This document shows positions 17,592-25,255 of a DNA stretch of 64,000 bases, piece by piece (position 1 is the stretch's first letter; the number at the start of each line of letters is the position of its first letter). The notes under the pieces were generated by a model. The model made no database searches and was not told the DNA's origin. It worked only from the letters and a program-made list of their open reading frames with translations. A program made the position numbers and the translations under genes. Source of the DNA: Streptomyces sp. NBC_00557 (GTDB taxonomy: Bacteria; Actinomycetota; Actinomycetes; Streptomycetales; Streptomycetaceae); the NCBI RefSeq assembly GCF_036345995.1, contig NZ_CP107796.1, positions 3,906,001 to 3,970,000 on the forward strand. Direction: 5' to 3'.

Positions 17592-18126
17592 CGTACGTCC
17601 TCCACGAGTGGGGTGAACCGGGAAGAGCTGTGGGGGGTGCGCGGCGGTACGACCCCGGCACAGGGTGTGTGCCGAGGTCGCGCAGAACGTACGGATGTCG
17701 GGCCCACGTCAACAAGGTTGAAGATCGAAGGAAGAACGTTCCTTTGCCGTTGCCGGGAACTTCATGTGCCGTTGATGAGCAAGCCATGGCCGAAAGACGC
17801 CCCAACCATGGCTTGACACATCCGCTGGTGGTGGCGCAGCAGCACGTCGGCGCACTCGGCGTCGTGCGCCACGGACGGGTGGGTGCGGTCGCGCTGCCCG
17901 TCCCGGCGGTCCCTGGGCACGGCCCGCAGCAGCTGCTCGTCCAGCGGTGTCTCGGCCCGGTCCAGCAGCAGCGCCGGCCGGCCGACCCTGAGCAGCCAGC
18001 CCGGCGCGCCCGCGTACGACGCCTCGCGGTCCTCGCACAGCGCCCGGAAGAACGGTGCTTGTGAGGAAGGCAGTTGGGCGAAGGCCGCGTACGGCCCCCG
18101 GGCGCGGGGGCCGTACGCGGCGCGGA
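17592..18126. other. Intergenic region holding the sedolisin promoter area and a gene remnant
   Basis: 535 bp. The part next to the protease gene (17592-17760) is lower in GC around 17700-17760 and presumably carries the protease promoter, although no clear hexamer pair was found. The rest, 17762-18110, contains the coding-like remnant listed separately. Confidence 0.5.
17762..18110 (-). pseudogene. Coding-like remnant without a start codon
   Basis: On the minus strand an open frame to the TGA at 17764-17762 has very high G/C at third positions and protein-like content (AFAQLPSSQAPFFRALCED, then GWLLRVGRPALLLDRAETPLDEQ and ADVLLRHHQRM). There is no ATG, GTG or TTG in this frame before the sequence runs back into the oxidoreductase gene in another frame. 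I read it as the 3' part of a gene whose 5' part was lost. Family not recognised. The last third has poorer codon usage. Confidence 0.4.
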
Positions 18127-19323
18127 TCAGGCCGGTGTCCGCACCGCCGCGGCCGGCGCCTCCTGCCGGCGTACGACGGGCCGCCGCCGGGCCGGCAGGA
18201 GGGTCGGGTGGGCGACGCCCCAGGCCGCGCCCTTGCAGACCAGCTCCTTGTAGAGGGCGGCGGTGCGGCCCGTCAGGGCGGCGCGGACGGCGCGGTCGTC
18301 GGCGGTGACGTACTGGATCAGGCCTTCCCTGCGGCCCAGCGAGATGCACTGGTTGAAGTAGCGCACCGGCACCGTGGGGACCCTGGCGCCGGTCAGGCGG
18401 GCCGCGATGGCGTCGGCGGCCTGCCAGGCGGAGGGCACGCCGGAGGCGCAGGACATCCGCAGCGGCTTGTTGCCGGGGCCCATGGCCAGGGCCGCGTCGC
18501 CGATGGCGTACACGTCCGGGTGGGAGACCGAGCGCATGGTGCGGTCGACCACGATCTGGCCGGTGCCGGCGATCTCCAGGCTCGTGGCCTTGGCGATCGG
18601 ATGGACGGCGAAGCCGGTGGTCCACACGGTGACCGCCGCCGGCACGGCGCGGCCGTCGGCGGTGGTGACGCGGCCGGCCTCGACGGCGGTGACCTCGGTG
18701 TGCTCGTGCACGGTGATGCCGAGCCGGTCGAACACCTTCCGCAGGTGCCGGCGGCCCTTGGGCGAGAGCCAGTCGCCGAGGCCGGCGCGGGCGGCGAGGG
18801 CGACGTCGAGGTCCGGGCGGGCCTCGGCGATCTCGGTCGCGGCCTCCAGGCCGGTGAGACCGCCGCCGACCACGAGCACGGGCTGCCCGGCGGCCAGGCC
18901 GGCCAGCCGCTCGCGCAGCCGGAGCGCTCCGGGACGGGAGGCGATCTCGTGGGCGTGCTCGGCGACTCCCGGCACACCCTGGTCGTTCCGGCCGCTGCCG
19001 AGGGCGTACACGAGGGTGTCGTACGGCAGTTCCCGGGTGCCGTCGTCCGCGTCGAGGACGGTGACCATCCTGCGGTCCACGTCCACGCCGGTGACCCTGC
19101 CGACGGTCACGTCGACGCCGGTGCCCGCGAACATCCCGGCGAGCGGGCGGCGCGTGAGCGACTGGCCGGCCGCGAGCTGGTGCAGCCGGACGCGTTCCAC
19201 GAAGTCGGGCTCGGCGTTGACGAGGGTGATGGTGACGTCCTCGGGACGCAGCCGCCTGGCGAGGCGCCCGGCGGCGGTCGCTCCGGTGTATCCGGCTCCG
19301 AGGACGACGATGCGGTGCTGCAT
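18127..19323 (-). CDS. NAD(P)/FAD-dependent oxidoreductase (NDH-2-like), ECF41 partner
   Basis: 398 residues. The ATG at 19323 follows GGAG. The FAD-binding Rossmann motif is VVLGAGYTGATAAGRLAR (residues 6-23) and the NAD(P)H motif VVGGGLTGLEAATEIAE (about 151-167). The FAD-contacting DVYAIGDAALA is at about 290. The fold is that of pyridine-nucleotide disulfide/NDH-2 oxidoreductases, but no redox CxxC is seen. It lies 103 bp downstream of an ECF41 sigma gene on the same strand, the classic arrangement in which the sigma factor drives a neighbouring oxidoreductase. Confidence 0.92.
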   Translation of the reverse strand: MQHRIVVLGAGYTGATAAGRLARRLRPEDVTITLVNAEPDFVERVRLHQLAAGQSLTRRPLAGMFAGTGVDVTVGRVTGVDVDRRMVTVLDADDGTRELPYDTLVYALGSGRNDQGVPGVAEHAHEIASRPGALRLRERLAGLAAGQPVLVVGGGLTGLEAATEIAEARPDLDVALAARAGLGDWLSPKGRRHLRKVFDRLGITVHEHTEVTAVEAGRVTTADGRAVPAAVTVWTTGFAVHPIAKATSLEIAGTGQIVVDRTMRSVSHPDVYAIGDAALAMGPGNKPLRMSCASGVPSAWQAADAIAARLTGARVPTVPVRYFNQCISLGRREGLIQYVTADDRAVRAALTGRTAALYKELVCKGAAWGVAHPTLLPARRRPVVRRQEAPAAAVRTPA

Positions 19324-19386
19324 TTCCCGGCTCCTGTCTGCTGCTGTCTTCAGCGGGCTCGCCCCTTGAACCGGGCGGCCCGCCGT

Positions 19387-19399
19387 TTCCTGACAGGAA
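19387..19399 (-). promoter_or_regulatory. Palindrome / candidate ECF41-type promoter element
   Basis: TTCCTG-A-CAGGAA is a perfect odd palindrome 64 bp upstream of the oxidoreductase start. On the minus strand it contains TGTCAGG, close to the reported ECF41 -35 element TGTCACA. The expected -10 CGTC is not found at a 16-nt spacing, so the assignment is tentative. Confidence 0.35.
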
Positions 19400-19426
19400 C
19401 CGGATGTGAAGCGGCTCACACCGCGG

Positions 19427-20371
19427 TCAGAACACGCGGAGCAGGGGTTCGCCGTGGTCGGCGGCCGCCCACAGCCGGGTCGCGCGCTCGAGCTTGTCGG
19501 GGTTGACCTGGTTGCGGAACGCGGCGATGCCCTCGGCGGTGATCTCCAGGCACATGACGCCGATGACCCGGCCGTCCACCACCACGACGAGGGCGGGTTC
19601 GCCGTTGGCGGTCGCGGCGAAGACCTCGGCGGTGCCGCCGACCAGGGCGCGCTTGGCCTTGCTGGGCTTGAACAGCCCCCGCATGAAGGTGGCGACCGCG
19701 CGGGCGCCCTCGAACGCCTTGGCGCGGGCCGGGACCTTGCCGCCGCCGTCGCCGATCGCGACGGCGTCCTCGGTGAGCAGCCGGACGAGCGGCTCGGTGC
19801 GGCCGCTGGTGGCGGCCGCGAGGAACTCCTCGACGATCCGCCGGGCGGCGGCCCGGTCGACCTCGGAGCGTGCCCTGCCGTCGGCGACGTGCCGCTTGGC
19901 GCGGTGGAAGATCTGCTGGCTGGCGGCCTCGGTGATGTCGAGGATCTCGGCGATCTCCCGGTGCGAGTAGGCGAAGGCCTCCCGCAGCACGTACACCGCC
20001 CGCTCGTTCGGGGACAGCCGCTCCAGCAGGGTGAGGACCGCGTACGACACCGATTCGCGCTGTTCGGCGGTGTCGGCGGGCCCGAGCATCGGGTCACCGG
20101 CGAGCAGCGGCTCGGGCAGCCACTGGCCCACGTAGGTCTCGCGCCGGGCGCGGGCCGAGGCCAGCTGGGTCAGGCACAGGTTGGTGAGCACCTTCGTCAG
20201 CCAGGCCTCGGGGACCTCGATGCACCCGGTGTCGGCGGCCTGCCAGCGCAGGAACGTCTCCTGCACGGCGTCCTCGGCCTCGCTCGCGGAGCCGAGCATC
20301 CGGTAGGCGATGGCCTCCAGCCGGGGCCTGGACGCCTCGAACCGGTCCACGTCGCTCATGCTGATGGCCAT
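19427..20371 (-). CDS. sigJ: ECF41-family RNA polymerase sigma factor (SigJ-type)
   Basis: 314 residues. Sigma-2 is at about residues 10-75 (AYRMLGSASEAEDAVQETFLRW) and sigma-4 at about 110-165 (LSPNERAVYVLREAFAYSHREIAEIL). The C-terminal 130 residues form a SnoaL-like domain with the ECF41 hallmarks WLPEPL (linker), DGGGKVPA and NQVNPDKL. In this family the C-terminal domain replaces an anti-sigma factor and modulates activity in cis. The start at 20371 is slightly favoured; an ATG at 20359 is possible. The oxidoreductase gene downstream is the likely target. Confidence 0.95.
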   Translation of the reverse strand: MAISMSDVDRFEASRPRLEAIAYRMLGSASEAEDAVQETFLRWQAADTGCIEVPEAWLTKVLTNLCLTQLASARARRETYVGQWLPEPLLAGDPMLGPADTAEQRESVSYAVLTLLERLSPNERAVYVLREAFAYSHREIAEILDITEAASQQIFHRAKRHVADGRARSEVDRAAARRIVEEFLAAATSGRTEPLVRLLTEDAVAIGDGGGKVPARAKAFEGARAVATFMRGLFKPSKAKRALVGGTAEVFAATANGEPALVVVVDGRVIGVMCLEITAEGIAAFRNQVNPDKLERATRLWAAADHGEPLLRVF

Positions 20372-20416
20372 GCCCGGGATCCTAGCTGGCGGGTCCGGTC
20401 GCGTCCTCGGGGTACC

Positions 20417-20433
20417 GGGGGTGTCGCACCCCC
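20417..20433 (-). terminator. Short hairpin at the end of the propeller gene
   Basis: GGGGGTG (20417-20423) and CACCCCC (20427-20433) form a perfect 7-bp stem with a 3-nt loop, touching the TAG stop of the upstream minus-strand gene. It could stop or reduce read-through into the sigma gene. Confidence 0.5.
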
Positions 20434-22490
20434 TAGCGGGCGCTGTGGGCGTCGGGTGCGGGCAGGTGCTCGCCGGGGGCCACGGCGGGTTCCGGGGCCG
20501 GCCGGGCGCTGCCCCCGGTGGGGGCGGCGGGCGTCGCGGCGACGGCGGACCGTCCCGCGGACTGCGCCGGCAGGTCGCCGTCGGCGGCCCAGTACGTCGT
20601 CGTCCAGGAGCTGTCGGCGGCGATCGCCGAGGCGATGGCGGTGCGGTTGGCCTGCGGGTAGGAGGCGTTGCCGCCGAAGGTCTGCACGAACCAGACGCTC
20701 GCGGCCTCCTGGCCCAGGTAGTACGAGGCCGGTGCGGACAGCGTGGACTCGGCGGACCAGAGCATGGGCCCGTACGTGGCCGTGGCGGCGCCGCCCGCGA
20801 CCGCGTTCTGCCAGGTCCAGGTGTCCTCGACGGTGGCGCCCGTCGGCGCCGTCCACCAGAAGCGGGCCAGGTTGGCGGCGACGTCCTCGTGGGTCTTGCC
20901 GCCGATCGTCCAGAAGCTCCACGCCTTGTCCAGCGTCACGTGCTCCATCGCCTGCGTGGCGTTGTAGCCGACCGTGACGAGGTTCGTGGTCTTCGGGTTC
21001 AGGGCGTTCAGGTAGTTCCTGACCGACGCGGGGACCGTCCTGCCGTTGGTCAGCAGGACGACGCCGGTGCCGTGGTAGCCGAGCGCGCCGGCGGCCGTGG
21101 AGGCGGCGATCGGGTCGTGGTAGTCGCCTCCGTCGGCGACGAAGATCCAGCTCGGGGTCGCGTTGATCTGCTTGGCGACCCGGGCCGACAGCGCCGGCAG
21201 GTCGGTGCCGTCGAGGCGCAGCGCCTTGTAGCCGAGCGCCTGCACCTGGCTCGCCACCTTGGAGCCGAGGATGCGGGTGCCGCCGTTCAGGTAGACGGTG
21301 CCGCCCTTGGGCAGGGACCGCTTGAGCTCCTTGGCGGCGGACGCGTCCAGGCCGCTGCCGGAGGTCATCAGCACCGGGCCCTGCTTCTCGGCGGCCAGCG
21401 CGATCGCCGGGGCCGAGTAGGTCGCGTTGCCCTTGTTCACCAGGACCGCGGACTTCGCGGCGAGCAGGCCCTGCACGTGCGGTGCGCCCACGGTGTCGAA
21501 CGTCCAGCGGGAGGCGGCGGCGTCGATGCCGGTGGATCCGGTGCCGTAGACCCGGGTCAGGGAGTTCCTGCGCAACGGCTGCCAGGACGGCCTGGCGCCC
21601 TTGCCCGCCCCGGTGACCTGGGCCGACGTGCCGCTCGCCAGGTCGAGCAGCCGTACCGTCTGCACGTCGTCGGACCAGCCGGCGTGCGAGCTGTGCGCCT
21701 CGTAGGCGATGCGGCCGCCCGCCGGGTCCCAGGCCGGGTACAGGTGGTCGGAGGCGTCCGTGGTGACCTGCTGCACGCCGGTGCCGTCCGCGTCGGCCGT
21801 GAACAGCTGGGTCCAGCCGTCGACCTGGCGGGTGAAGACCAGCTTGGTGCCGTCCGCCGAGAAGACCGGGGCGGAGCCGGAGGCGATGACGTTCTTCAGC
21901 GCCTTGGCGGACGGGTCGTACGTCCAGATGCCCTGGCTGTCGGAGCAGCCGTTGTGGTGCCGTTCGAAGGCCAGCGTGCCCGCCGGGCTCGCCGTCGGGT
22001 GGGTGTCGCACACCGTCGACGGCTCCTGAGTGTTCGTCAGCAGCGGCTCCGGCGCCCAGGATCCGTCCGAGGGTCCGTAGGCGAGCTGGCCGCCCGTGCT
22101 GAACACCACGTACCGGCCGTCCAGCCAGAACACCGGGTCCTCGTACGACGCGCTGGAACGCATCTTGGTGGCCCAGGGCAGCGTGACGAGCGAGGTGGTG
22201 CCGGTGACCCGGCCCGTGGCCAGCTGGCTCCAGCCCGCCACCACCTTGCTGCCGTCCGGCGCCCAGTTCGGCACGTACCCGGCGTTCGGGATGTTGGGCA
22301 CGGACCGCAGCCCGGACCCGTCGGCGTTGACCGTCTCCACCCCGGTGGAGCCGCCGTACAGGCCGATCCGGCCCCCGGTCACCTCAGCCTGCGCGGCCTG
22401 CGCGCCCGGTGCGGCGGCACCGAGCAGGCCGGCCGCCATCGAGACGGCCGACGTGAGCGCCGCGATACGACGGCGCGTGCGAGATCTCAA
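20433..22490 (-). CDS. Secreted beta-propeller protein with cell-wall-binding repeat 2 domains
   Basis: 685 residues from the TTG at 22490, chosen because a GGGGGGA site lies upstream and a signal peptide begins there (RRRIAALTSAVSMAAGLLG, cleavage near AQAAQA). Residues 40-330 contain TolB/PD40-like propeller blades (VPNWAPDGSKVV, PVFSADGTKLVFTR, YPAWDPAGGRIAYEA). Residues 340-600 resemble tandem CW_binding_2 repeats (SAVLVNKGNATYSAPAIALA, GPVLMTSGSGLDASAAKEL, VYLNGGTRILGSKVASQV, GVVLLTNGRTVPASVRNYL). It is exported and probably wall-attached; the ligand is unknown. A propeller plus wall-binding fusion suggests an adhesin or surface scaffold. Confidence 0.85.
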   Translation of the reverse strand: MRSRTRRRIAALTSAVSMAAGLLGAAAPGAQAAQAEVTGGRIGLYGGSTGVETVNADGSGLRSVPNIPNAGYVPNWAPDGSKVVAGWSQLATGRVTGTTSLVTLPWATKMRSSASYEDPVFWLDGRYVVFSTGGQLAYGPSDGSWAPEPLLTNTQEPSTVCDTHPTASPAGTLAFERHHNGCSDSQGIWTYDPSAKALKNVIASGSAPVFSADGTKLVFTRQVDGWTQLFTADADGTGVQQVTTDASDHLYPAWDPAGGRIAYEAHSSHAGWSDDVQTVRLLDLASGTSAQVTGAGKGARPSWQPLRRNSLTRVYGTGSTGIDAAASRWTFDTVGAPHVQGLLAAKSAVLVNKGNATYSAPAIALAAEKQGPVLMTSGSGLDASAAKELKRSLPKGGTVYLNGGTRILGSKVASQVQALGYKALRLDGTDLPALSARVAKQINATPSWIFVADGGDYHDPIAASTAAGALGYHGTGVVLLTNGRTVPASVRNYLNALNPKTTNLVTVGYNATQAMEHVTLDKAWSFWTIGGKTHEDVAANLARFWWTAPTGATVEDTWTWQNAVAGGAATATYGPMLWSAESTLSAPASYYLGQEAASVWFVQTFGGNASYPQANRTAIASAIAADSSWTTTYWAADGDLPAQSAGRSAVAATPAAPTGGSARPAPEPAVAPGEHLPAPDAHSAR

Positions 22491-22767
22491 CGAGAAGTCC
22501 CCCCTGCCACATGCCTGCGTGACCCCGCAGGTCACTGCTGGAAGCAGGACGGTATGTGAGGACGGACGGGGGGCGCCGGAACGGGTGTTCGAACAGTGGG
22601 TGAACAACTCCCGGGGGCCGGGGGCCGGGGGCCGTGTGCGAGGGCGTGTTCCTGCCGTCGGCGTACTCGGCTCGGCGCAGCGGACGTTACTTCCCCCGTC
22701 GGACGCGCAGGGCCGGTGCGGCGGGCCAGTCTGGCGGGGTGCCGGAGCCGGAGCTGGAGGAAGCGAA

Positions 22768-23307
22768 GTGAGTCGTCGACTGTCGCCGAGGGCCCGCAAG
22801 AGCTGGGTCGTCGTCCATGTGGTCGCCTCGGTCGGCTGGCTGGCGCTGATGCTCTGCCTGCTCACCCTCGGGGCGACGGCCCTGGTGACGGACGACGCCG
22901 GCACGCTGCGGACCGCGTACCGGGCGATGGGCATGCTGGGCGACGCGCTGATCGCCCCGCTGAGCCTGCTCACGCTGCTCAGCGGGGTGGTGCTGGGTCT
23001 CGGCACGCCCTGGGGGCTGTTCCGCTTCTACTGGGTCACCACCAAGTTCTGGCTGACCCTCGCGGCGACGGCGGCCTCGCTCTTCGCGCTCACCGCGCGG
23101 CTGCACGACGCGGTACACGCCGTGGACCGGCATCCGACCGGCTCGATCGCGGCCATGCACCTCGGTTATGTCCGCTACAACACCGTGATCGTGCCGGCCG
23201 TCGCACTGCTGCTGTATCTGGCGATGGTCGTGCTGTCCGTCTTCAAACCGTGGGGGCGCCGGGTCACGGCACCGGTACGGGACTTCGTGCGGCACGGCGG
23301 GGCATGA
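22768..23307 (+). CDS. DUF2269-like integral membrane protein
   Basis: 179 residues, GTG at 22768 with GGAGGAA 5 nt upstream. Four membrane helices: WVVVHVVASVGWLALMLCLLTLG, ALIAPLSLLTLLSGVVLGLG, FWLTLAATAASLFAL and TVIVPAVALLLYLAMVVLSVF. The His in the first helix and the overall layout match the DUF2269 family of predicted membrane proteins, of unknown function. Divergent from the propeller gene; the next gene converges on it. Confidence 0.85.
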   Translation: MSRRLSPRARKSWVVVHVVASVGWLALMLCLLTLGATALVTDDAGTLRTAYRAMGMLGDALIAPLSLLTLLSGVVLGLGTPWGLFRFYWVTTKFWLTLAATAASLFALTARLHDAVHAVDRHPTGSIAAMHLGYVRYNTVIVPAVALLLYLAMVVLSVFKPWGRRVTAPVRDFVRHGGA

Positions 23308-23391
23308 GGAGCGACGCGCCGCACCACCAGGGTCGAGCACGCAACCCACCGACGCGCCGGCGAACACGGTGAGGCACCGGCGTCGTCGGCC

Positions 23392-24165
23392 TCAGCTCTG
23401 GCGCGGGTCGGGCTTGAGGACGGCGAACAGGGCCTGGGCCGGGTCGGCGAGCCAGGCGACGCGGCCGACGCCGGGGATGTTCGCCGCCGGCATGACGACC
23501 GAGCCGCCGCCCGCGGCCGCCGCGGCGACCGTCGCGTCGGCGTCGGCCACCGCGAAGTACGGCACCCAGCGCGCGTCCTCCCGCTCGTCCGCCAGCGGGG
23601 CCACCCCGCCGAAGGAGCCCTCCTGCTGGTCGCCCTCCGCGATGCTGAGCACCTGGTACGTCATGCCCGGCCCCTGCATCTCCTGGGTACGCCAGCCGAA
23701 CAGCCCCTGGTAGAAGCCGATGGCCGCCTGCGGGTCGCGGACGTGCAGCTCCACCCACACCAGGGCGCCCTCCTGCGACGCCCGCTGCAGTCCCCGCCCG
23801 GACTGCAGCACCGCGAACTGGGCGCCCTGCGGGTCCGTGAACTGGGCGAACGTGGCCTCGCCCATGCTCATCGGCGCGGTGCGCACCGTGCCGCCGGCAT
23901 CGGTCACGGCCCGCGCCGTGGCCTGGGCGTCGTCGGTGCGGAAGTACGTCATCCAGGCGGATCCGGCCCCCGGTTCGGTCAGCGGGCCGAGCCCGGCGAC
24001 GGTGCCGCCGTCCCTGCGGAAGAAGCCGTAACCGCCGCCCTCCGGCCCCGCGGAGGCGAACTCCCAGCCGAGGACGGCGCCGTAGAAGGCGGCGGCCGCC
24101 CGGGTGTCGGGGCTGCCGAGGTCGATCCACTCGGGCGATCCGGTGCGGAACTCTGTACCGAGCAT
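23392..24165 (-). CDS. VOC-family protein with two glyoxalase-fold domains
   Basis: 257 residues. The ATG at 24165 follows GGAGGAG. Two glyoxalase/bleomycin-resistance folds: residues 8-120 (EWIDLGSPDTRAAAAFYGAVLGWEF, then AQFTDPQGAQFAVLQ) and 132-250 (WVELHVRDPQAAIGFYQGLFGWRTQ, then AWLADPAQALFAVLKP). The pattern matches the CFP32/Rv0577-like proteins of actinobacteria. Metal ligands are not complete, so an enzymatic role is uncertain; ligand binding or resistance are alternatives. Divergent from the SCO2400-like gene. Confidence 0.9.
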   Translation of the reverse strand: MLGTEFRTGSPEWIDLGSPDTRAAAAFYGAVLGWEFASAGPEGGGYGFFRRDGGTVAGLGPLTEPGAGSAWMTYFRTDDAQATARAVTDAGGTVRTAPMSMGEATFAQFTDPQGAQFAVLQSGRGLQRASQEGALVWVELHVRDPQAAIGFYQGLFGWRTQEMQGPGMTYQVLSIAEGDQQEGSFGGVAPLADEREDARWVPYFAVADADATVAAAAAGGGSVVMPAANIPGVGRVAWLADPAQALFAVLKPDPRQS

Positions 24166-24292
24166 GCGTCTCCTCCTGCCGGTCCGGTGCGCACGCCGCC
24201 CGCCACTATGCCGACGGCGACGCCCGGGCACGGCCGGGACACGGGCAAAGAACCCCAGGAATCTGCGCAGGAGTGCCACACGGGCTGCACAC

Positions 24293-24317
24293 AGCCTTTC
24301 GAAAGGCTCGTTACCGT
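24293..24317 (+). promoter_or_regulatory. 16-bp palindrome within a promoter
   Basis: AGCCTTTCGAAAGGCT (24293-24308) is a perfect 16-bp palindrome immediately before a -10 candidate TACCGT (24312-24317) and 50 bp upstream of the SCO2400-like start. Its position in the -35/-10 interval is typical of a repressor operator. The binding protein is unknown. Confidence 0.5.
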
Positions 24318-24357
24318 GACGGACGCCCGCTGCCCCTTGACCTCAGGAAGACCACAG

Positions 24358-25209
24358 ATGGACTACTGCTCCTCGTGCCGCCGGCACCTCAATGGCGCCC
24401 TGGTCTGCCCGGGGTGCGGTGCCTACGCCCCGGACATAGCCCCGCCCCGCACCACCGCCCCCCTCACCGGCGGACCCGCCCCGGCGCCGCCCGCCGACGA
24501 CTGGTTCACCACCGGACACCCGGCCGGAGCCCCCGGCTCGGACACCGACGCCGCGGCCGACGTCACGGACGCCCCGCCCGCTCCCCAGGGCCGCGCCGCT
24601 CGCCGTCGGCAGCTGGCGCGCTGGAAGAAGAACCAGCGCCGGGCCGTGGTGGCGACGGCCGTCGCGCTCGTCGGCGGCGGGATCACGCTCGCCTCGCTGG
24701 ACCGCGGCAGCGGCGACAAGGCGCAGGCGGCCACCGCGCCGGACCACCGCGGCATGAGCCTCACCGACGAGCCGTCCGCCGCGCCCAGCCGGCCGGCGCC
24801 GACGCCCGCCTCGCCCGCCGCCGGCCACCGGCACACCCCGGCCACGCCGACGGCGCACACGCCCGCCGCCGGCGTCCCCCGGCAGCAGTCCGCCGCACCG
24901 GCGCCCCGCACGGTCCAGTCCGCCGGCCGGCCGCACACCGCCGCGGCGGCCCCCCAGCAGGCCGCCTCCGCCTCACCGGCCACCCCGGCCGTCCCGCGGC
25001 AGCGCGGCACCACGACGTCGTCATCCGGAACGGGCACAGGCACGGGTACGGCCACGGACACCGGCACGAGCAAGACCTCCTCCGGTACGGCAGGCCAGCC
25101 GGCCTCCGGCACCGGCGGCGGCACCTCCGCGTCCTCCCCGTCCACATCGTCCCCGTCGCAGACCTCCTCCTCCGGCCAGCTCTGCCTGGTCCTCCTCTGC
25201 GTGGGCTGA
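24358..25209 (+). CDS. SCO2400-family zinc-ribbon membrane protein
   Basis: 283 residues. The ATG at 24358 has AGGAAG about 9 nt upstream. The N-terminal ribbon is MDYCSSCRRHLNGALVCPGCG with Cys at 4, 7, 17 and 20. A basic segment precedes a membrane helix (AVVATAVALVGGGITLASL, about residues 94-113). The rest is a long Ala/Thr/Ser/Pro-rich external tail ending in CLVLLCVG. I recognise the start as that of the SCO2400 family of Streptomyces. Function unknown; the ribbon may bind zinc or a cytoplasmic partner. Confidence 0.82.
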   Translation: MDYCSSCRRHLNGALVCPGCGAYAPDIAPPRTTAPLTGGPAPAPPADDWFTTGHPAGAPGSDTDAAADVTDAPPAPQGRAARRRQLARWKKNQRRAVVATAVALVGGGITLASLDRGSGDKAQAATAPDHRGMSLTDEPSAAPSRPAPTPASPAAGHRHTPATPTAHTPAAGVPRQQSAAPAPRTVQSAGRPHTAAAAPQQAASASPATPAVPRQRGTTTSSSGTGTGTGTATDTGTSKTSSGTAGQPASGTGGGTSASSPSTSSPSQTSSSGQLCLVLLCVG

Positions 25210-25255
25210 CACCGGGCGCCCGGCGCCGGACCCACGGGGACGAGGAAGCAGGCCG

